In this document: positions 8,356 to 16,404 of the stretch, in pieces
Position numbering within the stretch: position 1 is the stretch's first letter
Layout of the letters: each line of letters starts with the position of its first letter
From: Halobellus captivus
Lineage (GTDB): Archaea; Halobacteriota; Halobacteria; Halobacteriales; Haloferacaceae
Assembly: GCF_007655485.1 (NCBI RefSeq)
Contig: NZ_VJXQ01000002.1
Coordinates: 259,812 to 323,811 of the forward strand
Length of the DNA stretch: 64,000 nt
Reading direction: 5' to 3'
Notes under the pieces: model-generated
What the model saw: only the letters and a program-made list of their open reading frames with translations
The model's database searches: none
Told to the model about the DNA's origin: nothing
Translations under genes and position numbers: made by a program

Positions 8356-8393
8356 ACGTCCCATCCGGACGTCGCGCCAACTCGTCTTTCGAT
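8356..8393 (+). terminator. Likely terminator after the L1-P0-L12 operon
   Basis: A six-base stem ACGTCC/GGACGT (8356-8361 with 8367-8372) is followed by two T-rich tracts, GTCTTTC and GATTTCTTTC. This is the kind of U-rich region at which archaeal polymerase stops. It lies about 30 bases past the rpl12 stop. Confidence 0.5.
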
Positions 8394-8504
8394 CCGATTT
8401 CTTTCGACGCTACCGGTGAGCGGCGGCGCTGGGACGTTCTCCGAAGCACGGGAACCCTCCCGTAGACGAACGTTCAAATACCGGGACGGGGCCACTGCGT
8501 CGCA

Positions 8505-9797
8505 ATGGCGTCGGCGACGATCATCCTCGCGTACGCACTGCTCGGCGTGGCCCTCGGCACGCTCACCGGTCTGCTCCCGGGCCTCCACGTCAACAGCGTC
8601 GCGTTTCTCCTCGTCGGCGTCGCGCCGAGCGTTGACGGTCCACCCGCCGCGGTCGGCGCGGCAGTCCTCGCGGCGGGCGTCGTGCACACGTTCCTCTCGA
8701 TCGTCCCCGGACTCGTTCTCGGCGTCCCCGACGCCGCGACCGCGCCGGGGGCGCTCCCCGGCCACCGACTGGTCCTCGCGGGTCGCGGCCGGGAGGCGAT
8801 CCGGCTCTCCGCGCTCGGAAGCGGCGTCGCCCTCGTCGTCGCCGCCGGCGTCGCGCTCCCGCTGTCGCGCGCCGTCGCCGCCGGACGCGACTGGCTGCTC
8901 GCCGCGCTTCCGGTTCTCCTGGCAATCGTCGCCGCCGCGCTCGTGCTCGCCGAACCGACCCGCCGCTCGCGGTTGGGCGGAGTCCTCTGTCTCGCCGTCG
9001 CGACCGCGCTGGGGTTTCTGACGCTCGATCTGCCCGCACAGGGCGTCTTGACACCCGAGGGCGCAGCCTCGATGCTCGCGCCGATCTTCGGCGGCCTGTT
9101 CGGCGCGCCCGTCCTGCTGGACGCGGTCGACGCCGACGGGATGATCCCGGAGCAGGACGGCGCGACGCTCGGACTGTCGCGGACCGAGACGCTGCGGGCC
9201 GCGGTGTCCGGCGTCGGCGGCGGAGCGCTCGTCGGGTATCTGCCGGGCGTCTCCGCGGGCGTCGCGGCGGTGCTGGCGCTGGGCGGTGCGGGCGGCAGCG
9301 GCCCCGCCGGGCGCGGCTCGGATCGCGCCTACGTCGTCGCGACCAGCGGTGCCGACACGGCGACCGCGGTCTTCGCCGTCGCGTCGCTCGCGGTACTCGG
9401 CGCGCCCCGCAGCGGTGTCACCGTCGCACTGTCATCGCTCGTGGCAGGCGGATCGGCAGGGACAAAAGAAGTACCCGGGTCAGCGACGACGGCGGCGGGT
9501 GGCCCGCTGGCGCTTCCGGAGATGCTGCTCGTGATCGTCTTCGCCGCGGGGCTGGCGATCGCGGTGCTCGTGACCGTCGGCGAGCGGTACCTCCTCGTCG
9601 TGCGTCGGCTCCCGCGACAGCCACTCGTGGTTGCGGTGTTAGCCCTCCTGCTGGCCCTCGCGGTCGGCTTCGCCGGAGCGCTCGGCGGGGCGGTGTTCTG
9701 TCTCGCCGCGGTCGTCGGCCTGCTGCCGCCGCGAGTCGGCGCGCGCCGCGTACATCTGATGGGTGTGCTCTTCGGACCGATCGTACTCGGTGGATGA
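8505..9797 (+). CDS. TctA-like (DUF112) membrane transporter
   Basis: 430 residues and about ten membrane helices. The paired glycine/proline motifs GTLTGLLPGLHVNS (about residues 19-32) and VGYLPGVSAGVAA (about 245-257) are the repeated half-motifs of the TctA/DUF112 permease family, whose bacterial members are the large subunit of tripartite tricarboxylate transporters. No TctB or TctC partner is visible nearby, so this is probably a stand-alone haloarchaeal member with unknown substrate. It sits between stalk and elongation-factor genes and shows no functional link to them. Confidence 0.85.
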   Translation: MASATIILAYALLGVALGTLTGLLPGLHVNSVAFLLVGVAPSVDGPPAAVGAAVLAAGVVHTFLSIVPGLVLGVPDAATAPGALPGHRLVLAGRGREAIRLSALGSGVALVVAAGVALPLSRAVAAGRDWLLAALPVLLAIVAAALVLAEPTRRSRLGGVLCLAVATALGFLTLDLPAQGVLTPEGAASMLAPIFGGLFGAPVLLDAVDADGMIPEQDGATLGLSRTETLRAAVSGVGGGALVGYLPGVSAGVAAVLALGGAGGSGPAGRGSDRAYVVATSGADTATAVFAVASLAVLGAPRSGVTVALSSLVAGGSAGTKEVPGSATTAAGGPLALPEMLLVIVFAAGLAIAVLVTVGERYLLVVRRLPRQPLVVAVLALLLALAVGFAGALGGAVFCLAAVVGLLPPRVGARRVHLMGVLFGPIVLGG

Positions 9798-9823
9798 CTG
9801 TCAGCGGCCGAGCGGATGACCGG

Positions 9824-9864
9824 GAAAGACAACCGTTAAAAGTCGCGGCCGGGTGCTGTAGAGT
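9824..9864 (+). promoter_or_regulatory. Promoter of the zinc-finger/EF-1 beta operon, twin of the rpl11 promoter
   Basis: Near-identical to the block before rpl11, with the same CCGTTAAAAG TATA element (here 9833-9842) at the same distance from the start codon. Conservation extends from the upstream GAAAGA through the TATA element towards the start site. Confidence 0.7.
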
Positions 9865-10044
9865 ATGAGCCAATCCGAACAGCGACTCGCCCGACAGTGC
9901 GTGTCCTGTGGCATCAACATCTCCGGCATGAGCGCGGCGACGTTCAACTGTCCGGACTGTGGTCACGAGATCTCGCGGTGTGCGAAGTGCCGAAAGCAGA
10001 GCAACCTCTATGAGTGCCCCGACTGCGGGTTTATGGGACCCTGA
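9865..10044 (+). CDS. Zinc-finger microprotein (HVO_2753-like)
   Basis: 59 residues with four CxxC knuckles: C12/C15, C29/C32, C39/C42 and C51/C54, enough for two zinc sites, each built from two knuckles. This matches a haloarchaeal zinc-ribbon microprotein studied in Haloferax volcanii (HVO_2753), reported to affect swarming and biofilm formation. Database names often call it an RNA-binding zinc ribbon. It is three bases upstream of EF-1 beta, so they form one operon under an L11-like promoter, which points to a translation-associated role. Confidence 0.92.
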   Translation: MSQSEQRLARQCVSCGINISGMSAATFNCPDCGHEISRCAKCRKQSNLYECPDCGFMGP

Positions 10045-10047
10045 ACG

Positions 10048-10314
10048 ATGGGAAAAGTAGCTGCCAAAATCAAGGTTATGCCGAGCAGCCCCGAAATCGA
10101 CCTCGACGAGCTTCAGGAGCGACTCGAACAGTCGCTCCCCGAGGGCGCGAAGATCAACGGCTTCGAGCGCGACGACGTCGCGTTCGGGCTGATCGCGCTG
10201 CTCCCGACCGTGATCGTCCCCGACGACGCGGGCGGCACCGAAGCGGTCGAAGACTCGTTCATCGGCGTCGACGGCGTCGAATCCGTCTCCGTCGAGAACG
10301 TCGGTCGCATCTAA
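10048..10314 (+). CDS. ef1B: Translation elongation factor EF-1 beta
   Basis: 88 residues, the usual length for the archaeal factor. It opens [19 protein letters not shown], and the ferredoxin-like fold ends with [18 protein letters not shown]. It is the nucleotide-exchange factor that reloads EF-1 alpha with GTP. It is co-transcribed with the zinc-finger microprotein. Confidence 0.96.
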   Translation: MGKVAAKIKVMPSSPEIDLDELQERLEQSLPEGAKINGFERDDVAFGLIALLPTVIVPDDAGGTEAVEDSFIGVDGVESVSVENVGRI

Positions 10315-10491
10315 CCCGTCAGTTCCGACCGTAGCTGTCGGCACTCGCCGACGACTGCGCTGACGACTTTTTCCGTTGGCTCTCGCTTCGCCGAGGCGCG
10401 GCTGCGTACGTTCGAATCCGGTTCGACACGATCGGATAGCCGATGCTCCGGACGGAGAACGTGATTGAACGGGTTCGTCGAAGGGAACCGG

Positions 10492-10752
10492 TCACTCCGC
10501 GCGACGGAGGAAGAGCAGCCCGACGAGCGGCGAGAGAATGAAGCCGATTCCGAGGGCGACGAGCAGCGGCAACCCGCCCGCGTCGACCGAAGCGGTCGCG
10601 GCGACGCCGACGACCGCGCCGAGGAGAATACTCGCGGAGACGCCGACGCCGAACTGTTCGAGCCGAGTGCTGGAGTCCTGATGCGCCGATTCGTCGGCAC
10701 CGCCGGAGGCACCCTCCGGAAGTTGTCCACCGGTTGCGAATTCCTGTGCCAT
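10492..10752 (-). CDS. Small two-helix membrane protein, unknown function
   Basis: 86 residues. A polar N-terminus (about 33 residues) is followed by two membrane helices, around residues 35-57 (GVGVSASILLGAVVGVAA) and 60-82 (GLPLLVALGIGFILSPLVGLLFL), and a short RRAE tail. It is convergent with EF-1 beta and divergent from rpl21e. I recognise it only as the kind of small membrane protein common in haloarchaea. Confidence 0.7.
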   Translation of the reverse strand: MAQEFATGGQLPEGASGGADESAHQDSSTRLEQFGVGVSASILLGAVVGVAATASVDAGGLPLLVALGIGFILSPLVGLLFLRRAE

Positions 10753-10858
10753 AGCCGAGCGTACGGTACCCGGTGGTTTAGATGTTGCCGAGACGCTCCG
10801 GTGAGGGGGAGTGTGACGGGTGCGATTCGCCGACCATCTCGCGGGACGGGAACGTGCG

Positions 10859-10866
10859 TTTTATAA
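10859..10866 (+). promoter_or_regulatory. TATA box for rpl21e-rpoF
   Basis: TTTTATAA at 10859-10866 lies 30 bases before the rpl21e ATG, giving a very short leader. Confidence 0.65.
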
Positions 10867-10895
10867 CCGCGTCGGAAGTACTGCCTGCAACGACT

Positions 10896-11186
10896 ATGCC
10901 GAGTTCCAACGGTCCACTTCACGGTACGCGAGGAAAGCTCTCGAACAAACCGCGCGAACGCGGAACGTCCCCGCCGCAGCGCGCCATTCAGGAGTTCGAC
11001 GAGGGCCAGAAGGTCCATCTGAAGATCGACCCAAGCGTCCGCGAGGGGCGCTTCCACCCGCGGTTCAACGGTCACACCGGCGAGGTCGTCGGTAAGCAGG
11101 GTCGCGCGTTCAAAGTCGAGATCGTCGACGGCGGCAAAGCGAAGACGCTCATCGCTCGCCCCGCTCACCTGCGCGCTCAGGAGTAA
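10896..11186 (+). CDS. rpl21e: Large-subunit ribosomal protein L21e
   Basis: 96 residues starting [20 protein letters not shown], the standard L21e N-terminus, with an SH3-like core ([20 protein letters not shown]) and a basic C-terminus. ATG 10896 is chosen because it follows the TATA box by the correct distance; the frame upstream crosses the promoter. Rpo4 follows after 12 bases. Confidence 0.97.
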   Translation: MPSSNGPLHGTRGKLSNKPRERGTSPPQRAIQEFDEGQKVHLKIDPSVREGRFHPRFNGHTGEVVGKQGRAFKVEIVDGGKAKTLIARPAHLRAQE

Positions 11187-11198
11187 CTCCGCACGCCG

Positions 11199-11555
11199 AT
11201 GACCATCTTCAAAGAGAAAGTGAGCGAGGAGTATTTGACCATTTCTGAGGTCAAGGTGCTCCTCGAGGACGTCGAGGCCGAGCGAGCCGCAGACGAAGAG
11301 CGCGAGCTCCGATACGAACTGGCCCGCGCCATCGAGCACGTGAACCGGTTCGCCCACCTCGACCCCGAGGAGTCCCGCGACTTCGTCGACGAACTCCTCG
11401 AACTGGAGAAGGTCGACATCACGACGGCGATCAAGATCGTAGACCTCCTGCCGCAGAGCCGAGACGAACTTCGCGCGGTGTACGCACAGGAGCGCTACGC
11501 GCTGAGCGGCGACGAACTCGACGAGATATTAGACGTCGTTGCAAAGTACGCCTGA
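11199..11555 (+). CDS. rpoF: RNA polymerase subunit Rpo4 (RpoF)
   Basis: 118 residues matching the archaeal Rpb4 homologue: MTIFKEKVSEEYLTISEVK, a heptad-rich middle and the HRDC-like C-terminal segment around DLLPQSRDELRAVYAQER. Rpo4 pairs with Rpo7 to form the polymerase stalk, which binds nascent RNA. The gene order L21e-Rpo4-DUF655-KsgA is conserved in archaea and supports the call. Confidence 0.94.
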   Translation: MTIFKEKVSEEYLTISEVKVLLEDVEAERAADEERELRYELARAIEHVNRFAHLDPEESRDFVDELLELEKVDITTAIKIVDLLPQSRDELRAVYAQERYALSGDELDEILDVVAKYA

Positions 11556-11587
11556 GGCGTCTCGTCACAGCCCGATCCGCGGCCAAC

Positions 11588-11597
11588 TATTTAAATA
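11588..11597 (+). promoter_or_regulatory. TATA box for the DUF655 gene
   Basis: TATTTAAATA at 11588-11597 is centred about 27 bases before ATG 11620, so the transcript is likely leaderless. Confidence 0.7.
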
Positions 11598-11619
11598 GGC
11601 CCTCGCCGTACGTCATCTT

Positions 11620-12276
11620 ATGACCACGACCGAGAGCGGAGACGCCGATGAGGCTCCCGAGTCGGCGGGTGACCCCGACGACGCCCCCGACGCGGAAGAC
11701 GCGAGCGACGCCGACGAGACGGAGGTGCGCTATGCGGTCATCTTAGATCACCTCCCGCACGGACGTGCGGACGACGATCGACCCCGACACCGCAAGTCGC
11801 CGCTGGCGTACGCGATCGGCGAGCGGGATTTCCGACTCTTCGAGATCACGCTCGAAGACGACGCGGACGTCTCGATCGGCGACCGCATCGTGATCGGCCC
11901 GAGCGAGGCGCGCGACGCAGTGGCGGGCTTCAAACAGGTGATGTACGACGACCTGTCGAACACCGCCTCCGCGGAGCTCGAATACGCGATCGAGGAGATC
12001 ATCGAGGCGAACGAGCGGCGTTTCGTCGACTTTTACAACGACGCGCAGCCGATCACGCTGCGGCTGCACCAGCTGAATCTCCTCCCCGGAATCGGGAAGA
12101 AGCTCCGGAACAACGTGCTCGATCAGCGAAAGCGCGGCCCCTTCGAGAGCTTCGAGGAGCTCGAAGAACGCGTCTCCGGGCTCCACCGCCCGAAGGAAGT
12201 CCTCATCGAGCGAATCATCGAGGAGTTGCGCGACGACGACCTGAAGTACAAGGCGTTCGTCGGTCGCGACGCCTGA
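11620..12276 (+). CDS. DUF655 family helix-hairpin-helix nucleic-acid-binding protein
   Basis: 218 residues. A disordered, Asp/Glu-rich N-terminal extension of about 33 residues precedes the conserved domain, which begins VRYAVILDHLPHGR. A helix-hairpin-helix motif, LHQLNLLPGIGKKLRNNVLDQR, lies near residues 148-169. The family is archaeal, occurs between Rpo4 and the rRNA dimethylase KsgA, and is thought to bind RNA or DNA. Context suggests ribosome assembly or transcription, but no reaction is known. Confidence 0.88.
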   Translation: MTTTESGDADEAPESAGDPDDAPDAEDASDADETEVRYAVILDHLPHGRADDDRPRHRKSPLAYAIGERDFRLFEITLEDDADVSIGDRIVIGPSEARDAVAGFKQVMYDDLSNTASAELEYAIEEIIEANERRFVDFYNDAQPITLRLHQLNLLPGIGKKLRNNVLDQRKRGPFESFEELEERVSGLHRPKEVLIERIIEELRDDDLKYKAFVGRDA

Positions 12277-12302
12277 CTGTTAGCTAACGACAGTCGTCTT
12301 TC
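12275..12302 (+). terminator. Hairpin with T-rich tail after the DUF655 gene
   Basis: GACTGT at 12275-12280 pairs with ACAGTC at 12290-12295, followed by GTCTTTC. The stem starts within the stop codon. The inner loop contains a ten-base palindrome, GTTAGCTAAC (12279-12288), so an alternative DNA-level role such as an operator for ksgA is possible. Confidence 0.45.
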
Positions 12303-12374
12303 GATTCGACGGGGTCGCGACCGCGAGGTGTGTGACCCGAGACGTTTACACTCTCCCGGCCGCAACGGGGGGCA

Positions 12375-13241
12375 ATGACAGATTCGACGGTTGACGCCGC
12401 GGCCGACCTTCGCGATCCCGACGACCTGCGTCGGCGGGCGGGCGTGCGCGGCGATCCCGACCGCGATCAGCACTTTCTTGTCGACGATCGAGTGCTCGAT
12501 CGGATTCCGAGCTACCTGCCGGACGACGCCGACACGACGCACCTGCTCGAGATCGGCGGCGGCACGGGCGCGCTCACGGATCGGCTCCTCCGCGTCGCCG
12601 ACGAGGTGACGGTCGTGGAGCGCGACCCGCCGCTTTCGGCGTTCCTCCGCGAGGAGTTCCGCGAGGCGGTCGACGCCGGACGGCTGCACGTCGTCGAGGG
12701 CGACGCGCTCGACGTCGACGTACCCGACTTCACAGCGTCAGTCTCGAATCTCCCGTACGGCATCTCCTCGGAGATCACGTTCCGGTTGCTCCCGGCGGAA
12801 CGCCCGCTGGTGTTGATGTTCCAGCGGGAGTTCGGCGAACGGATGGCCGCGGAGCCCGGAACCGACGCCTACGGTCGGCTGTCGGTGAGCGCCCAGCATT
12901 ACGCTGACGTCGAAGTCGTCGAGATCGTGCCGCCGACGGCGTTCGACCCCGCACCGGCCGTCGAGAGCGCGATCGTCCGCCTGCGGCCCAGAGCGCCGGA
13001 GTACGTCGTCGACGACGAGGCGTTCTTCTTCGACTTCGTGAAGGCGCTGTTTACCCAGCGGCGCAAGACGATCCGAAACGGGATTCGGAACACGGCGCAC
13101 ATCTCGGGACTCGAAGACCCGGAGGCGGTGGTCGACGCGGTCGAGTCAGCCGACGGGGATCTGCTCCGGGCGCGGGCTGGCTCGCTCACGCCTGCTGAGT
13201 TCGCCGAACTGACCGCGATCGCCGACGAACACGGCCGCTGA
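12375..13241 (+). CDS. ksgA: 16S rRNA adenine dimethyltransferase KsgA/Dim1
   Basis: 288 residues. The SAM-binding loop GGGTGALT lies at residues 61-68, the acidic residue binding the ribose follows (VVERD), and the catalytic NLPYGIS motif is at 125-131. The basic C-terminal domain (FTQRRKTIRNGIRN) contacts rRNA. It dimethylates the two adjacent adenines in the 3' terminal loop of 16S rRNA during small-subunit maturation. The MscS gene follows after 12 bases. Confidence 0.96.
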   Translation: MTDSTVDAAADLRDPDDLRRRAGVRGDPDRDQHFLVDDRVLDRIPSYLPDDADTTHLLEIGGGTGALTDRLLRVADEVTVVERDPPLSAFLREEFREAVDAGRLHVVEGDALDVDVPDFTASVSNLPYGISSEITFRLLPAERPLVLMFQREFGERMAAEPGTDAYGRLSVSAQHYADVEVVEIVPPTAFDPAPAVESAIVRLRPRAPEYVVDDEAFFFDFVKALFTQRRKTIRNGIRNTAHISGLEDPEAVVDAVESADGDLLRARAGSLTPAEFAELTAIADEHGR

Positions 13242-13253
13242 GGGGACACCAGC

Positions 13254-14669
13254 ATGTCCGAACTACTCCAGACGGGAATCGGAATCAACGGGATCGGCAA
13301 CGCCCTCTCGGGACTCTCGGAGGTGGTGCCGACGTTCACCGGCCGGATCGCTGTCACCTTCGCGATCGGCGTGGCCGTGATGGCGTTTCTCGCCCGGACG
13401 GACCACCTCCACGAGGCCGCCCCGGAGCGATTGGAGTCGACGGCGTGGCACCTCGTCGTCACGCTCGGGACGATGGCGATCGCCACGGGTGCTGGGCTCG
13501 CGATCGTCGGGCTCTGGGGGCTCTCGGACGAACTGTTCGTCGTCTTTGGGACGAGCTACGGCCCGGAGACGCTCGTCAAAGTCGGCGTCTCCGTGCTGTT
13601 CCTGATCGGCGCATACACGATGACGGGCCTGGTCAAACAGTTCGTCGACGAGTTGGTGGATACGCGGTCGTCGATCGGCGAGCACGAGCGCGAGATCGCG
13701 TACAGGCTGGGACAGGTCACGCTGTATCTCCTCGCGCTCACGATCATCCTCTCGCTGTGGAACGTGAACGTCGGCGGATTCCTCGTCGGCGCGGGGTTCC
13801 TCGGCATCGTGATCGGGATGGCCGCCAGACAGACGCTCGGGGCGATGCTCGCCGGGTTCGTCCTGATGTTCTCCCGCCCGTTCGAGATCGGAGACTGGAT
13901 CCAAGTCGGCGAGCACGAGGGCATCGTCACCGACATCACTATCGTCAACACGCGAATGCAGACGTTCGACGGCGAGTACGTGATGATCCCGAACGACGTC
14001 GTCTCCTCGGAGAGCCTCGTCAACCGGAGCCGAAAGGGCAGACTCAGAATCGAGGTCGAAGTGGGCGTCGACTACGACGCCGATCCCGAACGCGCCGCCG
14101 ATATCGCGAAAAAGGCCGTCACGACGCTCGACGATCCGATGAGCGTTCCCACGCCGCAGGTGGTCTTCAAGCGGTTCGGCGACTCGGCCGTCGTCCTCGG
14201 CGTCCGCTACTGGATCAACAACCCGAGCGCCCGGCGAAAGTGGCGCTCGCAGACGGCCGTCATCGCCGCGGTCAAGCAGGCGTTGAAGGAGGAGGGCATC
14301 AAGATCCCGTTCCCGCAGCGGGAGTTGACGGGCCGACAGGAATCCGGCGGGTTGGTCCTCGCTGGCGATTCGCGGCCGCCGGAGGACCAGATCGAGGACG
14401 GACCGTCCGAGAGCCGAACTGACGGCGTGCCGACCGAAGCGGGGTCGGAAAGCGAACGTTCATCGGCGGCACAGACCGACGGCGTCGCCGACGCCGAGCG
14501 GTCGGGGGCGCGGTCGAACGGTGAACCGAAGGGGACATCGGACGCGAAAGAAGAGAAATCTGACGCGGAGAAAGAACAACCGAGGACGGAAACCAAACAG
14601 TCCGAGACAAAAACTGACGGCGTTCCCGATCCGGCGCAGCCCGACGACGCGGGCGGGAATCAGTCGTGA
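13254..14669 (+). CDS. MscS-family mechanosensitive channel with long acidic tail
   Basis: 471 residues. Membrane segments lie around residues 25-45, 63-88, 103-125 and 148-175. The pore-lining glycine/alanine helix follows (GFLGIVIGMAARQTLGAMLAG), then the MscS beta domain beginning FEIGDWIQVGEHEGIVTDI. The last ~110 residues (from about 360) are hydrophilic, rich in Ser, Glu, Asp and Lys, and likely disordered. The channel relieves turgor at hypo-osmotic shock. Its stop overlaps the GTG of the following methylase. Confidence 0.92.
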   Translation: MSELLQTGIGINGIGNALSGLSEVVPTFTGRIAVTFAIGVAVMAFLARTDHLHEAAPERLESTAWHLVVTLGTMAIATGAGLAIVGLWGLSDELFVVFGTSYGPETLVKVGVSVLFLIGAYTMTGLVKQFVDELVDTRSSIGEHEREIAYRLGQVTLYLLALTIILSLWNVNVGGFLVGAGFLGIVIGMAARQTLGAMLAGFVLMFSRPFEIGDWIQVGEHEGIVTDITIVNTRMQTFDGEYVMIPNDVVSSESLVNRSRKGRLRIEVEVGVDYDADPERAADIAKKAVTTLDDPMSVPTPQVVFKRFGDSAVVLGVRYWINNPSARRKWRSQTAVIAAVKQALKEEGIKIPFPQRELTGRQESGGLVLAGDSRPPEDQIEDGPSESRTDGVPTEAGSESERSSAAQTDGVADAERSGARSNGEPKGTSDAKEEKSDAEKEQPRTETKQSETKTDGVPDPAQPDDAGGNQS

Positions 14670-15319
14670 GCGACGAGACGAAACGAGACCTCGCCGGTCG
14701 GCGAGGCGTCGAGACGAGCGTGTATCAGCCAGCCGAGGACTCTCGGCTCCTCTCGGAGGCGATCGGAGCGCGGGGACGGGGCCGACTGCTGGAGGTCGGG
14801 ACGGGATCGGGTTGGGTGGCTTCTCAGGCGGTCTCGGTCGACGCCGTGTCGGCGGTCGTCGCGAGCGACGTCAACCCCCACGCGTGTCGAGCGGCGCGTG
14901 AACGGGCGCTGGAGCCCCGCGGATCGACCGAGTCGCGGAGGGCCGAAGTGCCGCGGTTCGACGTCGTCCGCGCCGACCTCCTCGCGCCGTTCGTCGACGA
15001 CGCGTTCGACACCGTCGCGTTCAACCCGCCGTACCTCCCCACCGATCCCGACAACGAGTGGGACGACTGGATGGAACGCGCGCTCTCGGGCGGTGAATCG
15101 GGACGCGAACTGATCGATCCGTTCCTCGACTCCGTCGGGCGCGCCCTCGCGCCCGACGGAGTCGTGTTGCTCCTCGTGAGTTCGCTCACGGGGTTCGACG
15201 CGGTTGTCGAATACGCCGAAGCGCGCGGTTTCGACCGCGAGGTCGTTGTCGAGGAGTCGTATCCCTTCGAGACGCTCTCGGTGCTCGCGCTGACCGCCGC
15301 GGACGGAAACGGAGCGTAA
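14666..15319 (+). CDS. HemK2/PrmC-like protein methyltransferase
   Basis: 217 residues. LLEVGTGSG (residues 41-49) is the SAM loop and NPPYLP (120-125) is the glutamine/asparagine methylation motif of HemK-type enzymes. Archaeal and eukaryal members (Mtq2 type) methylate the GGQ glutamine of class I release factors, which is the likely role here. The start is GTG at 14666, overlapping the MscS stop by four bases. Lysine methylation has been reported for related proteins, so the substrate stays inferred. Confidence 0.88.
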   Translation: MSDETKRDLAGRRGVETSVYQPAEDSRLLSEAIGARGRGRLLEVGTGSGWVASQAVSVDAVSAVVASDVNPHACRAARERALEPRGSTESRRAEVPRFDVVRADLLAPFVDDAFDTVAFNPPYLPTDPDNEWDDWMERALSGGESGRELIDPFLDSVGRALAPDGVVLLLVSSLTGFDAVVEYAEARGFDREVVVEESYPFETLSVLALTAADGNGA

Positions 15320-15338
15320 GCCGCCGGTGTATTACTGA

Positions 15339-15367
15339 AAAGAATATAATTCTTTGGTAAATATTAA
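15339..15367 (+). promoter_or_regulatory. metE promoter with a palindrome abutting the TATA box
   Basis: Seven-base arms AAAGAAT (15339-15345) and ATTCTTT (15349-15355) form a perfect palindrome around ATA. The TATA box TAAATATTAA (15358-15367) begins two bases further on, about 27 bases before ATG 15394. A factor bound at the palindrome would cover the BRE, so it is a good candidate operator. The segment is far more AT-rich than its surroundings. Confidence 0.65.
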
Positions 15368-15393
15368 GCGCCAGCATTTCGTATCGGATTCCG

Positions 15394-16404
15394 ATGACTG
15401 AACTCGTCGCGACGACGCCCGGGTTGTTTCCGCTTCCGGACTGGGCGAAGTCGGACCTCGCGGACCTCAAGGGCCGCCAAAAGGCCGATCTCATCTCCGG
15501 TGACGAGTCAAACGCCGTGGTCTCGACGTACGAGCGCGCCCGAGCGGCGGTCGTCGACGATCAGTTCGACGCCGACCTCGACCTGTTCGTCGAGGGACAG
15601 CTCCGGTGGGACGATATGCTCGCGCATCCGCTGACCGTTCACGATCGCGTCGAGGCCGGACGGATCGCCCGTTACTACGACAACAACAACTTCTATCGGG
15701 ATCCCCGCGTCGTCGGCGAGTTGACCCCGTCCGGCGACGTCGGGGTCGAACTGACGGCCGCCTCGGAGTTGATCGACGAGACAGCCCCGCTGCAGGCGGT
15801 GCTTCCCGGGCCGTACTCGCTCGCCGACCTCGCGACCGACGCATATTACGGCGACGAACGGGAGTTCCTCTCGGCGCTCGCGGAGTTCCTGGCCGCGGAA
15901 GTCGACGCGTTCCCCGACCACGAGACACTCTTCCTCTTGGAGCCGTCGCTCGTCGAATCGCCGCCGGGAGACGACGTCGCCGAGGCCGTTCCGGAGGCGA
16001 TCGACGTCGTCGCGTCTGCGACCGACGCCGACGTCGTCGTCCACACGTACTTCGGCGCGCTCGGCGAGAAGACGTACGCGCACCTGATGGACGCCGACGT
16101 CGACGCGTTCGGCCTCGACCTCGTCGCCGATGACCGCGAGGCGACCGTGTACAACGCCGTCGAATACGGCGTGCCCGACGCCGTCGCGCTCGGCGTCGCC
16201 GACGGACAGAACACCCGAATCGAATCCGCCGAGACCCTTCGCGAGCGCGCCTCGTGGTTCACCGAGCAGGTCCCGATGGCGGACTTCGACACGGTCTATC
16301 TGAGCACCAACACCGAACTGTTCTACCTCCCCGTGAACCGCTATCGAGAGAAGCTCGCCGCGCTCGCCGCGGCGGCCGACATCGAACGGGAGGTAAGCGC
16401 CTGA
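15394..16404 (+). CDS. Methionine synthase MetE-like protein, N-terminal-type half
   Basis: 336 residues of the cobalamin-independent methionine synthase superfamily: TTPGLFPLPDWAKSDL at the start, the YYDNNNFYRDP segment near residue 90 and LSTNTELFYLPVNRYREK at the end. It lacks the zinc ligand set found in the next gene. Haloarchaea carry two adjacent MetE-type genes rather than one long fused enzyme, and both probably act together in methyl transfer to homocysteine. The A of its TGA stop is the A of the next ATG. Confidence 0.87.
   Translation: MTELVATTPGLFPLPDWAKSDLADLKGRQKADLISGDESNAVVSTYERARAAVVDDQFDADLDLFVEGQLRWDDMLAHPLTVHDRVEAGRIARYYDNNNFYRDPRVVGELTPSGDVGVELTAASELIDETAPLQAVLPGPYSLADLATDAYYGDEREFLSALAEFLAAEVDAFPDHETLFLLEPSLVESPPGDDVAEAVPEAIDVVASATDADVVVHTYFGALGEKTYAHLMDADVDAFGLDLVADDREATVYNAVEYGVPDAVALGVADGQNTRIESAETLRERASWFTEQVPMADFDTVYLSTNTELFYLPVNRYREKLAALAAAADIEREVSA

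Noticed and set aside
6690-8765. Long minus-strand open frame opposite L1, P0 and L12
   Set aside because: Its sequence is a Val/Arg/Gly-rich mirror of the ribosomal genes, with no family motif; the plus-strand genes are certain.
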